Positions 26,011-34,498 of a stretch of DNA of 64,000 nt are shown piece by piece (the first letter of the stretch is position 1; each line of letters starts with the position of its first letter). Made by a program: the position numbers and the translations under genes. The notes beneath the pieces were generated by a model. That model ran no database searches, was not told the origin of the DNA, and was given only the letters and a program-made list of their open reading frames with translations. The stretch spans positions 372,001-436,000 of the forward strand of contig NZ_CP151635.1 in assembly GCF_038397735.1 (NCBI RefSeq), read 5' to 3'. This DNA comes from Microbacterium sp. LWH13-1.2 (lineage in GTDB: Bacteria; Actinomycetota; Actinomycetes; Actinomycetales; Microbacteriaceae).

Positions 26011-26922
26011 GTGACCAGCGCATTCGTCTCAGACCTGTTCGACCCGGACGAATGGGTGCTCGCGCCCGGTGCCGAGGACTACACCGACATCACTGCCCAT
26101 GTGAGCGCGGATGGCGGAGTCGCGCGCATCGCATTCAACCGCCCGGAGGTGCGCAACGCCTTCCGCCCGCACACGGTCGACGAGCTGTATCGCGCACTCG
26201 ACGATGCTCGGCAGAACCCGCGCATCGGTGCGGTGCTGCTCACCGGTAACGGCCCGAGTCCGAAGGACGGCGGCTGGGCGTTCTGCTCCGGCGGCGATCA
26301 GCGCATCCGGGGCCGTGACGGCTACAAATACTCGGATGACGAGACGACCGTGCACGACCCCGCGCGAGCCGGGCGCCTGCACATCCTCGAGGTGCAGCGG
26401 CTCATCCGCTTCATGCCGAAGGTCGTCATCGCAGTGGTCCCCGGTTGGGCCGCCGGCGGAGGGCACTCGCTGCATGTCGTGTGCGACCTCACGATCGCCT
26501 CGGCGGAAGAGGCGCGGTTCAAGCAGACCGATGCCGATGTGGGCAGCTTCGACGCCGGATACGGCTCGGCGTACATGGCGCGGCAGACGGGGCAGAAGTT
26601 CGCTCGAGAGGTGTTCTTCCTCGCCGAGGAGTACTCGGCGCAGCGCGCCTACGAGGCCGGTGCCGTGAACCGCGTCGTGCCGCATGCGGAACTCGAGCGC
26701 GAAGCGTTGAAGATGGCGCGCACCGTGCTCACCAAGTCGCCGACCGCGATCCGGATGCTGAAGTTCGCGTTCAACGCCGTCGATGACGGGCTCGTGGGTC
26801 AGCAGGTGTTCGCGGGAGAGGCCACGCGCCTCGCCTATGGCACCGACGAGGCCGTCGAGGGACGGGACTCGTTCCTCGAGAAGCGGGATCCGGACTGGAC
26901 CTCGTTCCCCTGGCACTACTGA
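26011..26922 (+). CDS. menB: 1,4-Dihydroxy-2-naphthoyl-CoA synthase (303 aa)
   Basis: Crotonase-fold enzyme closing the naphthoate ring from o-succinylbenzoyl-CoA. Family landmarks are present in order: NRPEVRNAFRPHTVDEL, WAFCSGGDQRIRGRDGYKY, the oxyanion loop GWAAGGGHSLHVVCDLTIAS, TDADVGSFDAGYGSAYMARQ with the catalytic Asp/Ser/Tyr region, and the C-terminal RDSFLEKRDPDW. The GTG start is supported by the TAGGCT box 7 nt before it. menE follows 31 nt downstream, so the two are cotranscribed. Confidence 0.96.
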   Translation: MTSAFVSDLFDPDEWVLAPGAEDYTDITAHVSADGGVARIAFNRPEVRNAFRPHTVDELYRALDDARQNPRIGAVLLTGNGPSPKDGGWAFCSGGDQRIRGRDGYKYSDDETTVHDPARAGRLHILEVQRLIRFMPKVVIAVVPGWAAGGGHSLHVVCDLTIASAEEARFKQTDADVGSFDAGYGSAYMARQTGQKFAREVFFLAEEYSAQRAYEAGAVNRVVPHAELEREALKMARTVLTKSPTAIRMLKFAFNAVDDGLVGQQVFAGEATRLAYGTDEAVEGRDSFLEKRDPDWTSFPWHY

Positions 26923-26953
26923 TCCTGGAACGACGGAGCAGAGCGAGGATCAC

Positions 26954-28114
26954 ATGGTCGCGTTGAGATCGACGGATGCCGAGGATCCGGCCGAGCTCCG
27001 TGATGCACTCGCGCGTGCACTCGACGGAGGTCCGGCCCTCGGATTCGGCATGCTCGGAGACGCCCCGAGCTGGGTGTCCGAGGGCACTGCGGTCGTGATC
27101 GCGACATCGGGATCGAGCGGCATCCCCAAACGGGTCGCCCTGAGCGGTGAGGCGCTGCGCGCGAGCGCTGATGCCACGGCGGCGCGGATCGGTGCGGGCC
27201 GTTGGCTGCTCGCCCTCCCCGCGGGCTACGTCGCGGGGCTCCAGGTCATCGTGCGATCGCTGGTCGCCGGCACGCATCCGGTCGCTCTGAGCGGTCGCTT
27301 CTCGCCCGCATCCTTCGCCGAGTCGACGCTGTCGATGCTCCGACCGTCGTCGGGGGCATCCGGGTCGATACCCGACCTCTACACGTCGCTCGTTCCCGCA
27401 CAGCTCTCCACGCTGCTCGACGCGGCAGATGAGGCGCCCGTCCGGGCCGCGCTGCAGGCGTACCGCGCGATCCTCGTCGGCGGCCAGGCCCTGCCCGAAC
27501 CGCTGCGCGACCGCGCTTCCGACCTCGGAGTCCGGCTGGTGCGCACCTACGGTTCCACGGAGACGAGTGGAGGTTGCGTGTACGACGGCATCCCGCTCGA
27601 CACCGTCGGCGTGCGGACGGTCGACGGCGAACTGCGCATCGCCGGTCCGATGCTCGCCGAGGGGTATCTCGGGGACGGTGAGCTGACGGCGAAGAACTTC
27701 TCGCGTGACGAGCACGGCATCCGCTGGTACCACACGGGCGATCTCGGACTCCTCGACGACGGCGTGGTGCGGGTGCACGGTCGAGCCGACAACGTGATCG
27801 TCTCCGGTGGCCTCAACATCTCCCTCGACCGCGTCGAGCGGCTGGTGCGTCGCGTTCCAGGGCTCACCGGTGCGGTCGTGGTGGGCGTCGAGGACGAGCG
27901 ATGGGGCGAGGCCTCGGTGATCGTCGCCCCTCGTGGCGAGGTGCTGCGGCGCAGCGAGTCCGAGCAGCTCGCGCATGCCCGGGATGTGGTCGCACAGGAG
28001 CTCGGCAAGCACGCCAGGCCCGCGCGGCTGATCCTGGTCGACGAGCTCGACGTGCTCTCTTCGGGTAAACCCGACCGCGAGGCCATCAGGCGCGCCGTCG
28101 CCGAGCTGCACTGA
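26954..28114 (+). CDS. menE: o-Succinylbenzoate--CoA ligase (386 aa)
   Basis: Adenylate-forming enzyme that activates o-succinylbenzoate for MenB. The AMP-binding P-loop is TSGSSGIPK (residues 51-59); later motifs are TYGSTETSGGCVYDG, YHTGDLGLLDDG and the C-terminal lysine segment SSGKPDREAIRR. At 386 residues it is shorter than the 450-500 of many homologues, because the N-terminal domain is trimmed, which is common in actinobacterial MenE. Start ATG is preceded by GAGCGAGGA. Together with menC and menB it gives three steps of menaquinone synthesis; the remaining men genes are not in the window. Confidence 0.93.
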   Translation: MVALRSTDAEDPAELRDALARALDGGPALGFGMLGDAPSWVSEGTAVVIATSGSSGIPKRVALSGEALRASADATAARIGAGRWLLALPAGYVAGLQVIVRSLVAGTHPVALSGRFSPASFAESTLSMLRPSSGASGSIPDLYTSLVPAQLSTLLDAADEAPVRAALQAYRAILVGGQALPEPLRDRASDLGVRLVRTYGSTETSGGCVYDGIPLDTVGVRTVDGELRIAGPMLAEGYLGDGELTAKNFSRDEHGIRWYHTGDLGLLDDGVVRVHGRADNVIVSGGLNISLDRVERLVRRVPGLTGAVVVGVEDERWGEASVIVAPRGEVLRRSESEQLAHARDVVAQELGKHARPARLILVDELDVLSSGKPDREAIRRAVAELH

Positions 28115-28157
28115 CACTCGATTCGCCGGGGCGGGAACTCTCCTGCCAGAGTGGGGC

Positions 28158-28949
28158 ATGGCCACCTACACGCACGGACATCACGAGACCGTCCTCCGCT
28201 CGCACAGCAGCCGCACCATCGCGAACTCGGCGGAGTACCTGCGCCCGCACCTCACGGCCGGCACGAGACTTCTCGACGTCGGAGCCGGCCCCGGCAGCAT
28301 CACGGTCGACTTCGCCGGCGTGGTCGGCCACGTCACGGCGACCGAGATCGATGAGAACGCGCTGTCGCTTTCACGCGACCTCGCGGCGAGCAGAGGGCTC
28401 ACGAACCTCGACTTCTCCGTCGAGGACGTGCACTCGCTGAGCTTCGCCGACGACAGCTTCGACGTCGTCCACGCGCACCAGGTGCTGCAGCACGTCGGGG
28501 ATCCGGTGCAGGCGCTCCGTGAGATGCGTCGGGTCACGGTGCCCGGCGGAGTGGTCGCCGTGCGCGACGCCGACTACGGGGGGTTCATCTGGTTCCCGAT
28601 GCTCCCCGAGCTCGACCGCTGGCTCGACCTGTACCGACGGGCCGCTCGGGCGAACGGCGGCGAACCCGACGCGGGCCGCCGCCTGCTCGCCTGGGCGCGG
28701 GCAGCCGGGTTCGAGGACGTGACTGCGACCTCCTCCACCTGGACCTATGCGACGCCGGAGGATCGCGCCTGGTGGGGCGGCATGTGGGCCGACCGCATCC
28801 TCGAGTCCGCGCTCGCCAGGCAGCTGGTCGACGGCGATATGGCGACCTCCGCGGACCTGCGGGCGATCAGCGACGCCTGGAAGCGCTGGGCCGACGACGG
28901 CGACGGCTGGTATCTCGTGCCGCACGGAGAGATCGTCGCGCGCGCCTGA
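28158..28949 (+). CDS. Class I SAM-dependent methyltransferase (263 aa)
   Basis: The SAM site is clear: LLDVGAGPGSITVDFA (motif I), an acidic residue in ATEIDENALSLS, and FDVVHAHQVLQHVGDPVQAL (post-motif). The N-terminus HGHHETVLRSHSSRTIANSAEYL and the C-terminal DGDGWYLVPHGEIVARA match a widespread actinobacterial group annotated only as methyltransferases (UbiE/COQ5-like fold). Proximity to menE raises the idea of a menaquinone C-methyltransferase, but the sequence lacks what I would expect of MenG and the link is weak. CAGAGT ends 5 nt before the ATG, compatible with a leaderless start. Confidence 0.8.
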   Translation: MATYTHGHHETVLRSHSSRTIANSAEYLRPHLTAGTRLLDVGAGPGSITVDFAGVVGHVTATEIDENALSLSRDLAASRGLTNLDFSVEDVHSLSFADDSFDVVHAHQVLQHVGDPVQALREMRRVTVPGGVVAVRDADYGGFIWFPMLPELDRWLDLYRRAARANGGEPDAGRRLLAWARAAGFEDVTATSSTWTYATPEDRAWWGGMWADRILESALARQLVDGDMATSADLRAISDAWKRWADDGDGWYLVPHGEIVARA

Positions 28950-29001
28950 CCCACGCGGCGGATACATCTGCAGGCGGATGCGGGGCGGTTGCCGTGCCGC
29001 G

Positions 29002-29007
29002 TAGCGT
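29002..29007 (+). promoter_or_regulatory. Leaderless -10 box of the histidine kinase gene
   Basis: TAGCGT ends 7 nt before the GTG start at 29015. Confidence 0.55.
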
Positions 29008-29014
29008 GGGGGGA

Positions 29015-30190
29015 GTGATCCGCCCGCTCTCCCGCACGGCGCTCGTTCTCGACATCGTCGGGGCGGCGCTGCTCTTCATCGTCCTCACCCCGTTCTCCGT
29101 CGCCTTCTACGGGCCGGGGGCGAGTGGGGTGGGTGTCGACGGTGCTGGCGCCGCCGCAGTCATCGTCGCGGGTCTGCTGATGTGCGGCGGCGTCGCGGTC
29201 GGCAGACTCGCCCCGGCGCTCGCTCTCGTCGCCGCCTGGGCCGGCGCGATCGTGCAGATGTCGGCGAGCCTCGGCCCGCTCCCCATCGACCTGGGGATCC
29301 TGATGGTGCTCTATGCGACCGCCGCCTGGGGCTCGCGCGTGGTTCTGTGGTGGGGCTTCGGCTCGGCGCTGTTCGGCGCATTCGTGGCATCGGTGTACCT
29401 GGTCGTGGTCACCGGGGTCGCCTCCGGCGCGAGCGGGTGGGATCAGCTGACCACCGGCACGCTGCTGCTCGTGGTCTCGGTGCTCGCGCTCGGATTCGCG
29501 TGGGTGTGCGGTCTGCTCTGGCGCGTCGTCCTGCGCGCACGGCGCACCAGGTCGGCGCAGCTGCAGGCGGAGTCGCTCGCGGCAGAGGAGCAGGAGCGCG
29601 TGCGCATCGCCCGCGACATGCACGACATCGTGGCGCACTCCCTCGCCGTCGTGATCGCGCAGGCCGACGGAGCTCGATACGCGGCGGCAGCCAAGCCCGA
29701 GATGGCCACCGAGGCGCTGGGCACCATCGCCCAGACGGCACGAGGGGCGCTGAGCGACGTGCGACTGCTGCTCACGCAGCTGCGGCACCGTCAGGGAGAC
29801 GGCCCCCAGCCGACGCTGGCCGACCTCGAGGCGCTGTTCGCGCAGGTGCGCCAGGCCGGAATCGAACCGCGCATCACGGTCGATCCCACACCTCCCGGAG
29901 AACCGCCCGGAGCGATCCAGCTCGCGGTGTACCGGATCCTGCAGGAGGCGCTCACCAACGCCATCCGGCATGGCGACGGCGCGGTCGACGTGCACCTCGC
30001 CTGGCTCCCCGACCGGGTCGACATCCAGGTGCGCAACACCGTCGGCCGCGATCAGACGCAGGGGAGCGGCGGGCACGGAGTGATCGGCATGCGCGAACGC
30101 GCCCAGCTGGTCGGCGGTAGCCTTCAGGCGGAGCGCCAGGGCGTGCAGTTCGTCGTCCACGCCTCGCTCCCGATCGGAGAAGCCGCATGA
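29015..30190 (+). CDS. NarL-type sensor histidine kinase (391 aa)
   Basis: Four or five N-terminal membrane helices (from TALVLDIVGAALLFIVL to about residue 165) with almost no extracytoplasmic domain, then the HisKA_3 phosphoacceptor helix RIARDMHDIVAHSLAVVIAQ carrying the phosphorylated histidine, and a HATPase domain (LQEALTNAIRHGDGAV, GHGVIGMRERAQLVGG). Such intramembrane-sensing kinases often detect envelope stress or antibiotics and partner LuxR-type regulators. Its stop overlaps the start of the response regulator gene (ATGA). The ABC/FtsX pair immediately downstream is the probable target. Confidence 0.9.
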   Translation: MIRPLSRTALVLDIVGAALLFIVLTPFSVAFYGPGASGVGVDGAGAAAVIVAGLLMCGGVAVGRLAPALALVAAWAGAIVQMSASLGPLPIDLGILMVLYATAAWGSRVVLWWGFGSALFGAFVASVYLVVVTGVASGASGWDQLTTGTLLLVVSVLALGFAWVCGLLWRVVLRARRTRSAQLQAESLAAEEQERVRIARDMHDIVAHSLAVVIAQADGARYAAAAKPEMATEALGTIAQTARGALSDVRLLLTQLRHRQGDGPQPTLADLEALFAQVRQAGIEPRITVDPTPPGEPPGAIQLAVYRILQEALTNAIRHGDGAVDVHLAWLPDRVDIQVRNTVGRDQTQGSGGHGVIGMRERAQLVGGSLQAERQGVQFVVHASLPIGEAA

Positions 30191-30822
30191 TCAGAGTCGT
30201 CCTCGTCGACGATCAGTCGCTCTTCCGCGCCGGCATCCGCATGCTGCTCGCATCGCAGTCCGACATCGATGTGGTCGGTGAAGCCGGAGACGGGCGCGAG
30301 GCCATCGAACTTGTCCGCGCGACCCGACCGGACGTCGTGCTGATGGACATCAGGATGCCGGTGATGGACGGTCTCACCGCGACCGCCGAGATCCTCGGGC
30401 ACCCCGACCCGCCGAAGATCGTGATGCTGACGACCTTCGACCTCGATGAGGCGGCGGCCCGCGCGATCCGTCAGGGAGCCAGCGGCTTCCTGCTGAAGGA
30501 CGCGGACCCCGAGTTCCTGCTCGCCGCGATCCGGACGGTCCACTCCGGTTCGAGCGTGATCGCGGCATCCGCCACCCGCGAGCTGTTCGAGCACTTCGCC
30601 GAAGCCCCGAAACCGGTGCCCCCGCAGTTCGCGTCGCTGACCGATCGCGAGCGCGAGATCTTCGCGCTCGCCGCGAGGGGGCTGTCGAACTCCGAGATCG
30701 CCGCGCGCGAGTACCTCAGCGAGGCCACCGTGAAGACGCACATCAGCCGCATCCTGACGAAGCTGACCCTGCGCGACCGCGTGCAGCTCGTCGTGTTCGC
30801 GTTCGAGCACGGTCTCGCCTGA
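30187..30822 (+). CDS. NarL/LuxR-type response regulator (211 aa)
   Basis: Receiver domain with acidic pocket (VLVDDQ) and phosphoacceptor Asp54 (VLMDIRMPVMDG), Lys in LLKDADPEF, then a C-terminal LuxR helix-turn-helix LTDREREIFALAARGLSNSEIAAREYLSEATVKTHISRI (landmark REREIFALAARGLSNSEIA). Directly coupled to the kinase gene. It likely activates or adjusts the downstream ABC/FtsX genes, 92 nt away. Confidence 0.93.
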   Translation: MIRVVLVDDQSLFRAGIRMLLASQSDIDVVGEAGDGREAIELVRATRPDVVLMDIRMPVMDGLTATAEILGHPDPPKIVMLTTFDLDEAAARAIRQGASGFLLKDADPEFLLAAIRTVHSGSSVIAASATRELFEHFAEAPKPVPPQFASLTDREREIFALAARGLSNSEIAAREYLSEATVKTHISRILTKLTLRDRVQLVVFAFEHGLA

Positions 30823-30902
30823 CCTGCAGCCGGTCGCAGGATCATCCTTGCGATGTACGCGGATGCGTCGCCAGAGCGACGCGGCGGCGGGTCAGCTCTC
30901 CG

Positions 30903-30908
30903 TAGCGT
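30903..30908 (+). promoter_or_regulatory. Leaderless -10 box of the export ATPase gene
   Basis: TAGCGT ends 6 nt before the ATG at 30915, with no ribosome binding site. Confidence 0.55.
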
Positions 30909-30914
30909 CGAAGC

Positions 30915-31676
30915 ATGGAGATCACGACCACCGACCTCGGGCTCGCGGCCCGCGTCCAGCACCTCGACAAGACCTACGGCGCCGGCGAGGGAACCGTCCG
31001 CGCGCTCGACGACGTCAGCGTCGGCATCCGCCGCGGTCAGTTCACCGCGATCATGGGCCCGTCCGGCTCGGGCAAGTCCACGCTCATGCACATCATGGCG
31101 GGCCTCGACACCCCCACACGGGGACGAGCCTGGATCGGAGACACCGAGATCACCGGCCTCGGCGACCTCGATCTGACGATCCTGCGCCGCCGCCGCGTCG
31201 GCTTCATCTTCCAGGCCTTCAATCTGGTGCCGACCCTCACTGCGCTCGGAAACATCATGCTGCCGTTCGAACTCGACGGCCGGCGCCCCAGCGCCATCGA
31301 GAAGGCCCGCATCGACGGACTGATCGAGACGCTCGGCCTCGGCTCCCGGCTGCAGCACCGTCCGCATCAGCTCTCGGGAGGGCAGCAGCAGCGCGTCGCG
31401 ATCGCGAGAGCCCTCGCCACCGCGCCCGATCTCGTCTTCGCGGACGAACCCACCGGGAACCTCGACTCCAAGACCGGGCGGGAGGTGCTGCAGCTGCTGG
31501 CCACGGCGAGCCGCGAGCACGGGCAGTCGATCGCGATGGTGACCCACGACGCGATCGCGGCCAGCCACGCGGACCGCGTGCTCTTCCTCGGTGACGGACG
31601 CATCGTCGCCGACCACCCCCGGCAGAGCGCCGAGGAGATCTCGGCCTACATGCTCGCCGCCGAGGTGGCGGCATGA
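30915..31676 (+). CDS. ABC transporter ATP-binding protein, LolD/MacB type (253 aa)
   Basis: Complete ATPase: Walker A GPSGSGKS (residues 48-55), FIFQAFNLVPTLTALGN with the Q-loop, [15 protein letters not shown] signature, Walker B LVFADEPTGNLDSK and the switch histidine in VTHDAIAA. The ADEPTGNLD sequence is characteristic of the LolD/MacB/BceA group that powers FtsX-type permeases. Start overlaps nothing upstream and is probably leaderless; the stop overlaps the permease gene. Confidence 0.92.
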   Translation: MEITTTDLGLAARVQHLDKTYGAGEGTVRALDDVSVGIRRGQFTAIMGPSGSGKSTLMHIMAGLDTPTRGRAWIGDTEITGLGDLDLTILRRRRVGFIFQAFNLVPTLTALGNIMLPFELDGRRPSAIEKARIDGLIETLGLGSRLQHRPHQLSGGQQQRVAIARALATAPDLVFADEPTGNLDSKTGREVLQLLATASREHGQSIAMVTHDAIAASHADRVLFLGDGRIVADHPRQSAEEISAYMLAAEVAA

Positions 31677-33145
31677 GCGCCGTCATCGACTCACCGGCCC
31701 GCACGGTCGTGCCGCAGACCGCGGCGACCGGGCCGCGCCTGGGGTGGCTGCGCGACCGCGGCATGGGGGCCAGCATTCTCGTCGCCGCTCTCTCTGCCGC
31801 CTTCGGAGTGGTGCTGGTCGAGACCACCGCCTACCTGGGCGCAGTGCTGCAGGCCGACCCGTTCATCGGAGACAGCGAGACCCTCGCCTTCATCGTCGGT
31901 CTGCTTTCGATCCTGCTCACGGGCGTCGCGATGTATGTCGCGGCGATCGTCACCGCCAACACGTTCTCGACGATCATCGCCGGCCGCACGCGTCAGATCG
32001 CGCTCATGCGCCTGATCGGCGCGACCGCTCGGTCGCAGCGTGCAGAGGTGGGGAAGCAGGGATTCGTCGTCGGCGTCATCGGCGCAGGCCTGGGGCTGCT
32101 CGTGGGACTGGGGATCGCCGCGATCGGCGTGCAGATCGGCAGCGGTCTGATCGCGAACGTGCCGGAGGGCTTCTCGCTCGCACAGCCGTTCATCGCGCTG
32201 CCTGCCGTGGGTGTCGCCCTGACCACGTGGGCCGCCGCCTGGGCCGGATCCCGCAGGGTCCTCGCGGTCACGCCGCTGCAGGCGATCGGCGGCTCGGTCG
32301 AGCGCAGCCACGAAGAGGTCTCTCGCGCCGGTCGCCACATCGGTGCCTGGGTGCTGCTGGTGTCGGGCGCGATCCTCCTCGCGGCGGGCGTGGTGGTGGG
32401 GCTGGTGCATCCGCTCGGTGTCGTCGTCGCCTTCTTCGGAGGACTGCTGTCGTTCACAGGGCTCGCGCTCGGCTCGGTGCTGTTCATGCCGCCCGTGCTG
32501 CGGCTGGTGGGGCGGATGTTCGGATCGAGCGCCACCGCGCGGCTCGCCGCCGAGAACGCGCTGCGCTACCCCGAGCGGTCGTCTCGCATGGCGATCGGCG
32601 TGGTCATGGGCGTCACGCTCGTCACGATGTTCGCCGTCGCGCTCGAGTCGGTCAAGCAGATGCTGATCGGCCAGGTCGAGGGCGAGATCCCCGCGGAGTT
32701 CTTCACCCCGTTCGACGCGTTCGCCGCCGTGATGATGGTCCTCGTGGCCGTGTCGGCGGTCATCGCGGCCGTCGGACTCGTCAACCTGCTCACGATCGGG
32801 GTGGTGCAGCGCCGCCGCGAACTCGGTCTGCTGCGATCGATCGGCCTGTCCAACGGACAGGTGCGCCGCATGGTGCTGCTCGAGGCGACGCACATCACGG
32901 TCGCTGCCACTCTGACCGGTCTCGTCCTCGGCATCGTCTACGGATGGATCGCTGCCCAGTCGCTGCTCGGCTCCACGCCCACGCTCCCGGACTTCGAACC
33001 GGCGGGGCTCGTCGCACCGCACGTGCCCTGGCTGCCGATCGCGATCATCATCGTGGCGACCGCCGTGCTCACCCTGGTCGCCGCGGCCACGCCGACCCGA
33101 CTCGCCACCCGTGTGGCCCCTGTCGAGGCGCTCGCCGCCGACTGA
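31673..33145 (+). CDS. FtsX-type ABC transporter permease (490 aa)
   Basis: Two FtsX domains, each of three or four membrane helices: one around TNTFSTIIAGRTRQIALMRLIGATARSQR and the second around GVVQRRRELGLLRSIGLSNGQVRRMVLLEA, both showing the conserved E/T-I-x-L-x-R-x-IGA coupling element. The large extracytoplasmic MacB domain is absent, as in BceB-like proteins, so the pair probably exports or detoxifies an envelope-active compound instead of driving a periplasmic machine. Starts at ATG overlapping the ATPase gene stop (ATGA). A strong terminator follows. Confidence 0.9.
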   Translation: MSAVIDSPARTVVPQTAATGPRLGWLRDRGMGASILVAALSAAFGVVLVETTAYLGAVLQADPFIGDSETLAFIVGLLSILLTGVAMYVAAIVTANTFSTIIAGRTRQIALMRLIGATARSQRAEVGKQGFVVGVIGAGLGLLVGLGIAAIGVQIGSGLIANVPEGFSLAQPFIALPAVGVALTTWAAAWAGSRRVLAVTPLQAIGGSVERSHEEVSRAGRHIGAWVLLVSGAILLAAGVVVGLVHPLGVVVAFFGGLLSFTGLALGSVLFMPPVLRLVGRMFGSSATARLAAENALRYPERSSRMAIGVVMGVTLVTMFAVALESVKQMLIGQVEGEIPAEFFTPFDAFAAVMMVLVAVSAVIAAVGLVNLLTIGVVQRRRELGLLRSIGLSNGQVRRMVLLEATHITVAATLTGLVLGIVYGWIAAQSLLGSTPTLPDFEPAGLVAPHVPWLPIAIIIVATAVLTLVAAATPTRLATRVAPVEALAAD

Positions 33146-33174
33146 CCCGAGCCAGCAGGAAGCCGCAGACCGAA

Positions 33175-33205
33175 GGCCCCGATGACTCGAACCGTCATCG
33201 GGGCC
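33175..33205 (+). terminator. Hairpin terminator after the FtsX gene
   Basis: GGCCCCGATGAC (33175-33186) pairs perfectly with GTCATCGGGGCC (33194-33205) around a 7-nt loop. It closes the kinase/regulator/ABC module. Confidence 0.88.
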
Positions 33206-33226
33206 TGGGCTCGTGCGGGCTCGTTC

Positions 33227-33232
33227 TAGGCT
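33227..33232 (+). promoter_or_regulatory. Leaderless -10 box of the ComB-like gene
   Basis: TAGGCT ends 6 nt before the ATG at 33239. Confidence 0.6.
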
Positions 33233-33238
33233 GGACGG

Positions 33239-33895
33239 ATGCCGTCTCCGTTCGATCAGTCCACGTATCAGGTGCGCCTCGACTGGGGCGTCGAGGGGCT
33301 CGACCGTCTCGCGTCCGCCGATGTCGTCGTGGTCGTCGACGTCCTGCGCTTCTCGTCGACGGTCGGGGATGCGGTCGCATCTGGATCCACGGTCTCTCTC
33401 GAGGACGCCGTCGGTTGGTCCCGCAATGGTGCCGCGGTCGCCGCACGTGCGGGCGGCTCGGTGGTGCTCGTCGGCAGCCTCCGCAACGCCTCGGCCGTGG
33501 CGCGCGCCGTGGCGACGCTGCAGGAACGCAGGCAGGCCCGCACCTCGGTCGCCGTGATCGCCGCGGGAGAGGCGGATGCTGCAGGGGCCGTGCGCTTCGC
33601 AGTGGAGGACCACCTCGGGGCCGGTGCCGTCATCTCAGCGTTGACTGACCTCGGCATCGACCACACCGCGCCGGACGCGGCGGTCGCCGCTGAAGGATTC
33701 CGGGCTCTCAAGAGGGCTCTGCGGCATATGATCAGCGCCAGCGGATCGGCGCGCGAGATCGCGGAAGGTGTGGACGCGACCGAGCGGATCACATCGGCAG
33801 GGCTCGTCCCCACGTCGACCGTCGCCGCCGCCGAACTCGACGCGCACGATGTCGTCCCCGAGCTCCGCGACGGACTGTTCGTCGCCTTCCACTGA
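33239..33895 (+). CDS. 2-phosphosulfolactate phosphatase (ComB)-like protein (218 aa)
   Basis: The protein carries ComB-family landmarks: VVVVVDVLRFSSTVGDAVASG near the N-terminus, VLVGSLRNASAVARAV, VAVIAAGEADAAGAVRFAVEDHLGAGAVI in the middle. ComB dephosphorylates phosphosulfolactate in archaeal coenzyme M synthesis; actinobacteria make no coenzyme M, so the bacterial homologues have another, unknown phosphatase role. Starts at ATG six bases after a TAGGCT box. Isolated between the FtsX operon and a DUF3054 gene. The family call is firm, the activity is not. Confidence 0.8.
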   Translation: MPSPFDQSTYQVRLDWGVEGLDRLASADVVVVVDVLRFSSTVGDAVASGSTVSLEDAVGWSRNGAAVAARAGGSVVLVGSLRNASAVARAVATLQERRQARTSVAVIAAGEADAAGAVRFAVEDHLGAGAVISALTDLGIDHTAPDAAVAAEGFRALKRALRHMISASGSAREIAEGVDATERITSAGLVPTSTVAAAELDAHDVVPELRDGLFVAFH

Positions 33896-33954
33896 TACCC
33901 GGACTCACTCGGCAACAGGCCGCGCACTCGGCACCGCTTTCGGCGGCGTCGACG

Positions 33955-33960
33955 TAGGGT
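33955..33960 (+). promoter_or_regulatory. Leaderless -10 box of the DUF3054 gene
   Basis: TAGGGT ends 6 nt before the ATG at 33967. Confidence 0.55.
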
Positions 33961-33966
33961 CGTGGC

Positions 33967-34473
33967 ATGAGGTTCGTCCCCGCTCTCGTCCTCGACGCCG
34001 TCCTGGTGCTCATCTTCGCCGTGATCGGTCGTGCGTCGCACGACGAGGACCCCGGCGGATTCCTGCTGACCGCCTGGCCCTTCATCGTCGCGCTCCTCGT
34101 CGGCCACCTCGCCGCCGCGCTGCTTCCGGGCAGGCCGCGCCGGCCCTGGTCGCTCGCCTGGGGCGCGGTCGTCTGGGCCGTCACGGTCGTCGGAGGGATG
34201 CTCCTTCGCGTCGCCTCGGGCGATACGGCCCAGATGGCCTTCATCATCGTCGCGACACTGGTGCTCGGCGTCTTCCTGGTCGGCTGGCGGGCCGTGGCAG
34301 CACTGCTCCGTCGCCGTGCGGCGCGTGCCCGCGACGCCGGGCAGCCCGACGACGCAATCGACGAATCGAAGGATGACGTGCTCCCCGCCGACGAAAGCGC
34401 CGTCGATGCGGAGCAGTCGACGGATGAGCCGACGCCCGAGGTCGATCCGAAGAACGACCGCGAATCGCGCTGA
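33967..34473 (+). CDS. DUF3054 membrane protein (168 aa)
   Basis: Four hydrophobic segments in the first 115 residues (LVLDAVLVLIFAVIGRASH; PFIVALLVGHLAAALL; AWGAVVWAVTVVGGMLLRV; MAFIIVATLVLGVFLVGWRA) with the RASHDEDPGG and LLPGRPRRPW loops typical of DUF3054. The last 50 residues are a charged, Asp/Glu-rich cytoplasmic tail. Function unknown. Monocistronic by position and converges on the SprT-like gene. Confidence 0.82.
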   Translation: MRFVPALVLDAVLVLIFAVIGRASHDEDPGGFLLTAWPFIVALLVGHLAAALLPGRPRRPWSLAWGAVVWAVTVVGGMLLRVASGDTAQMAFIIVATLVLGVFLVGWRAVAALLRRRAARARDAGQPDDAIDESKDDVLPADESAVDAEQSTDEPTPEVDPKNDRESR

Positions 34474-34498
34474 CCTCGGGCGGCGTCGCGAGCGCGGC

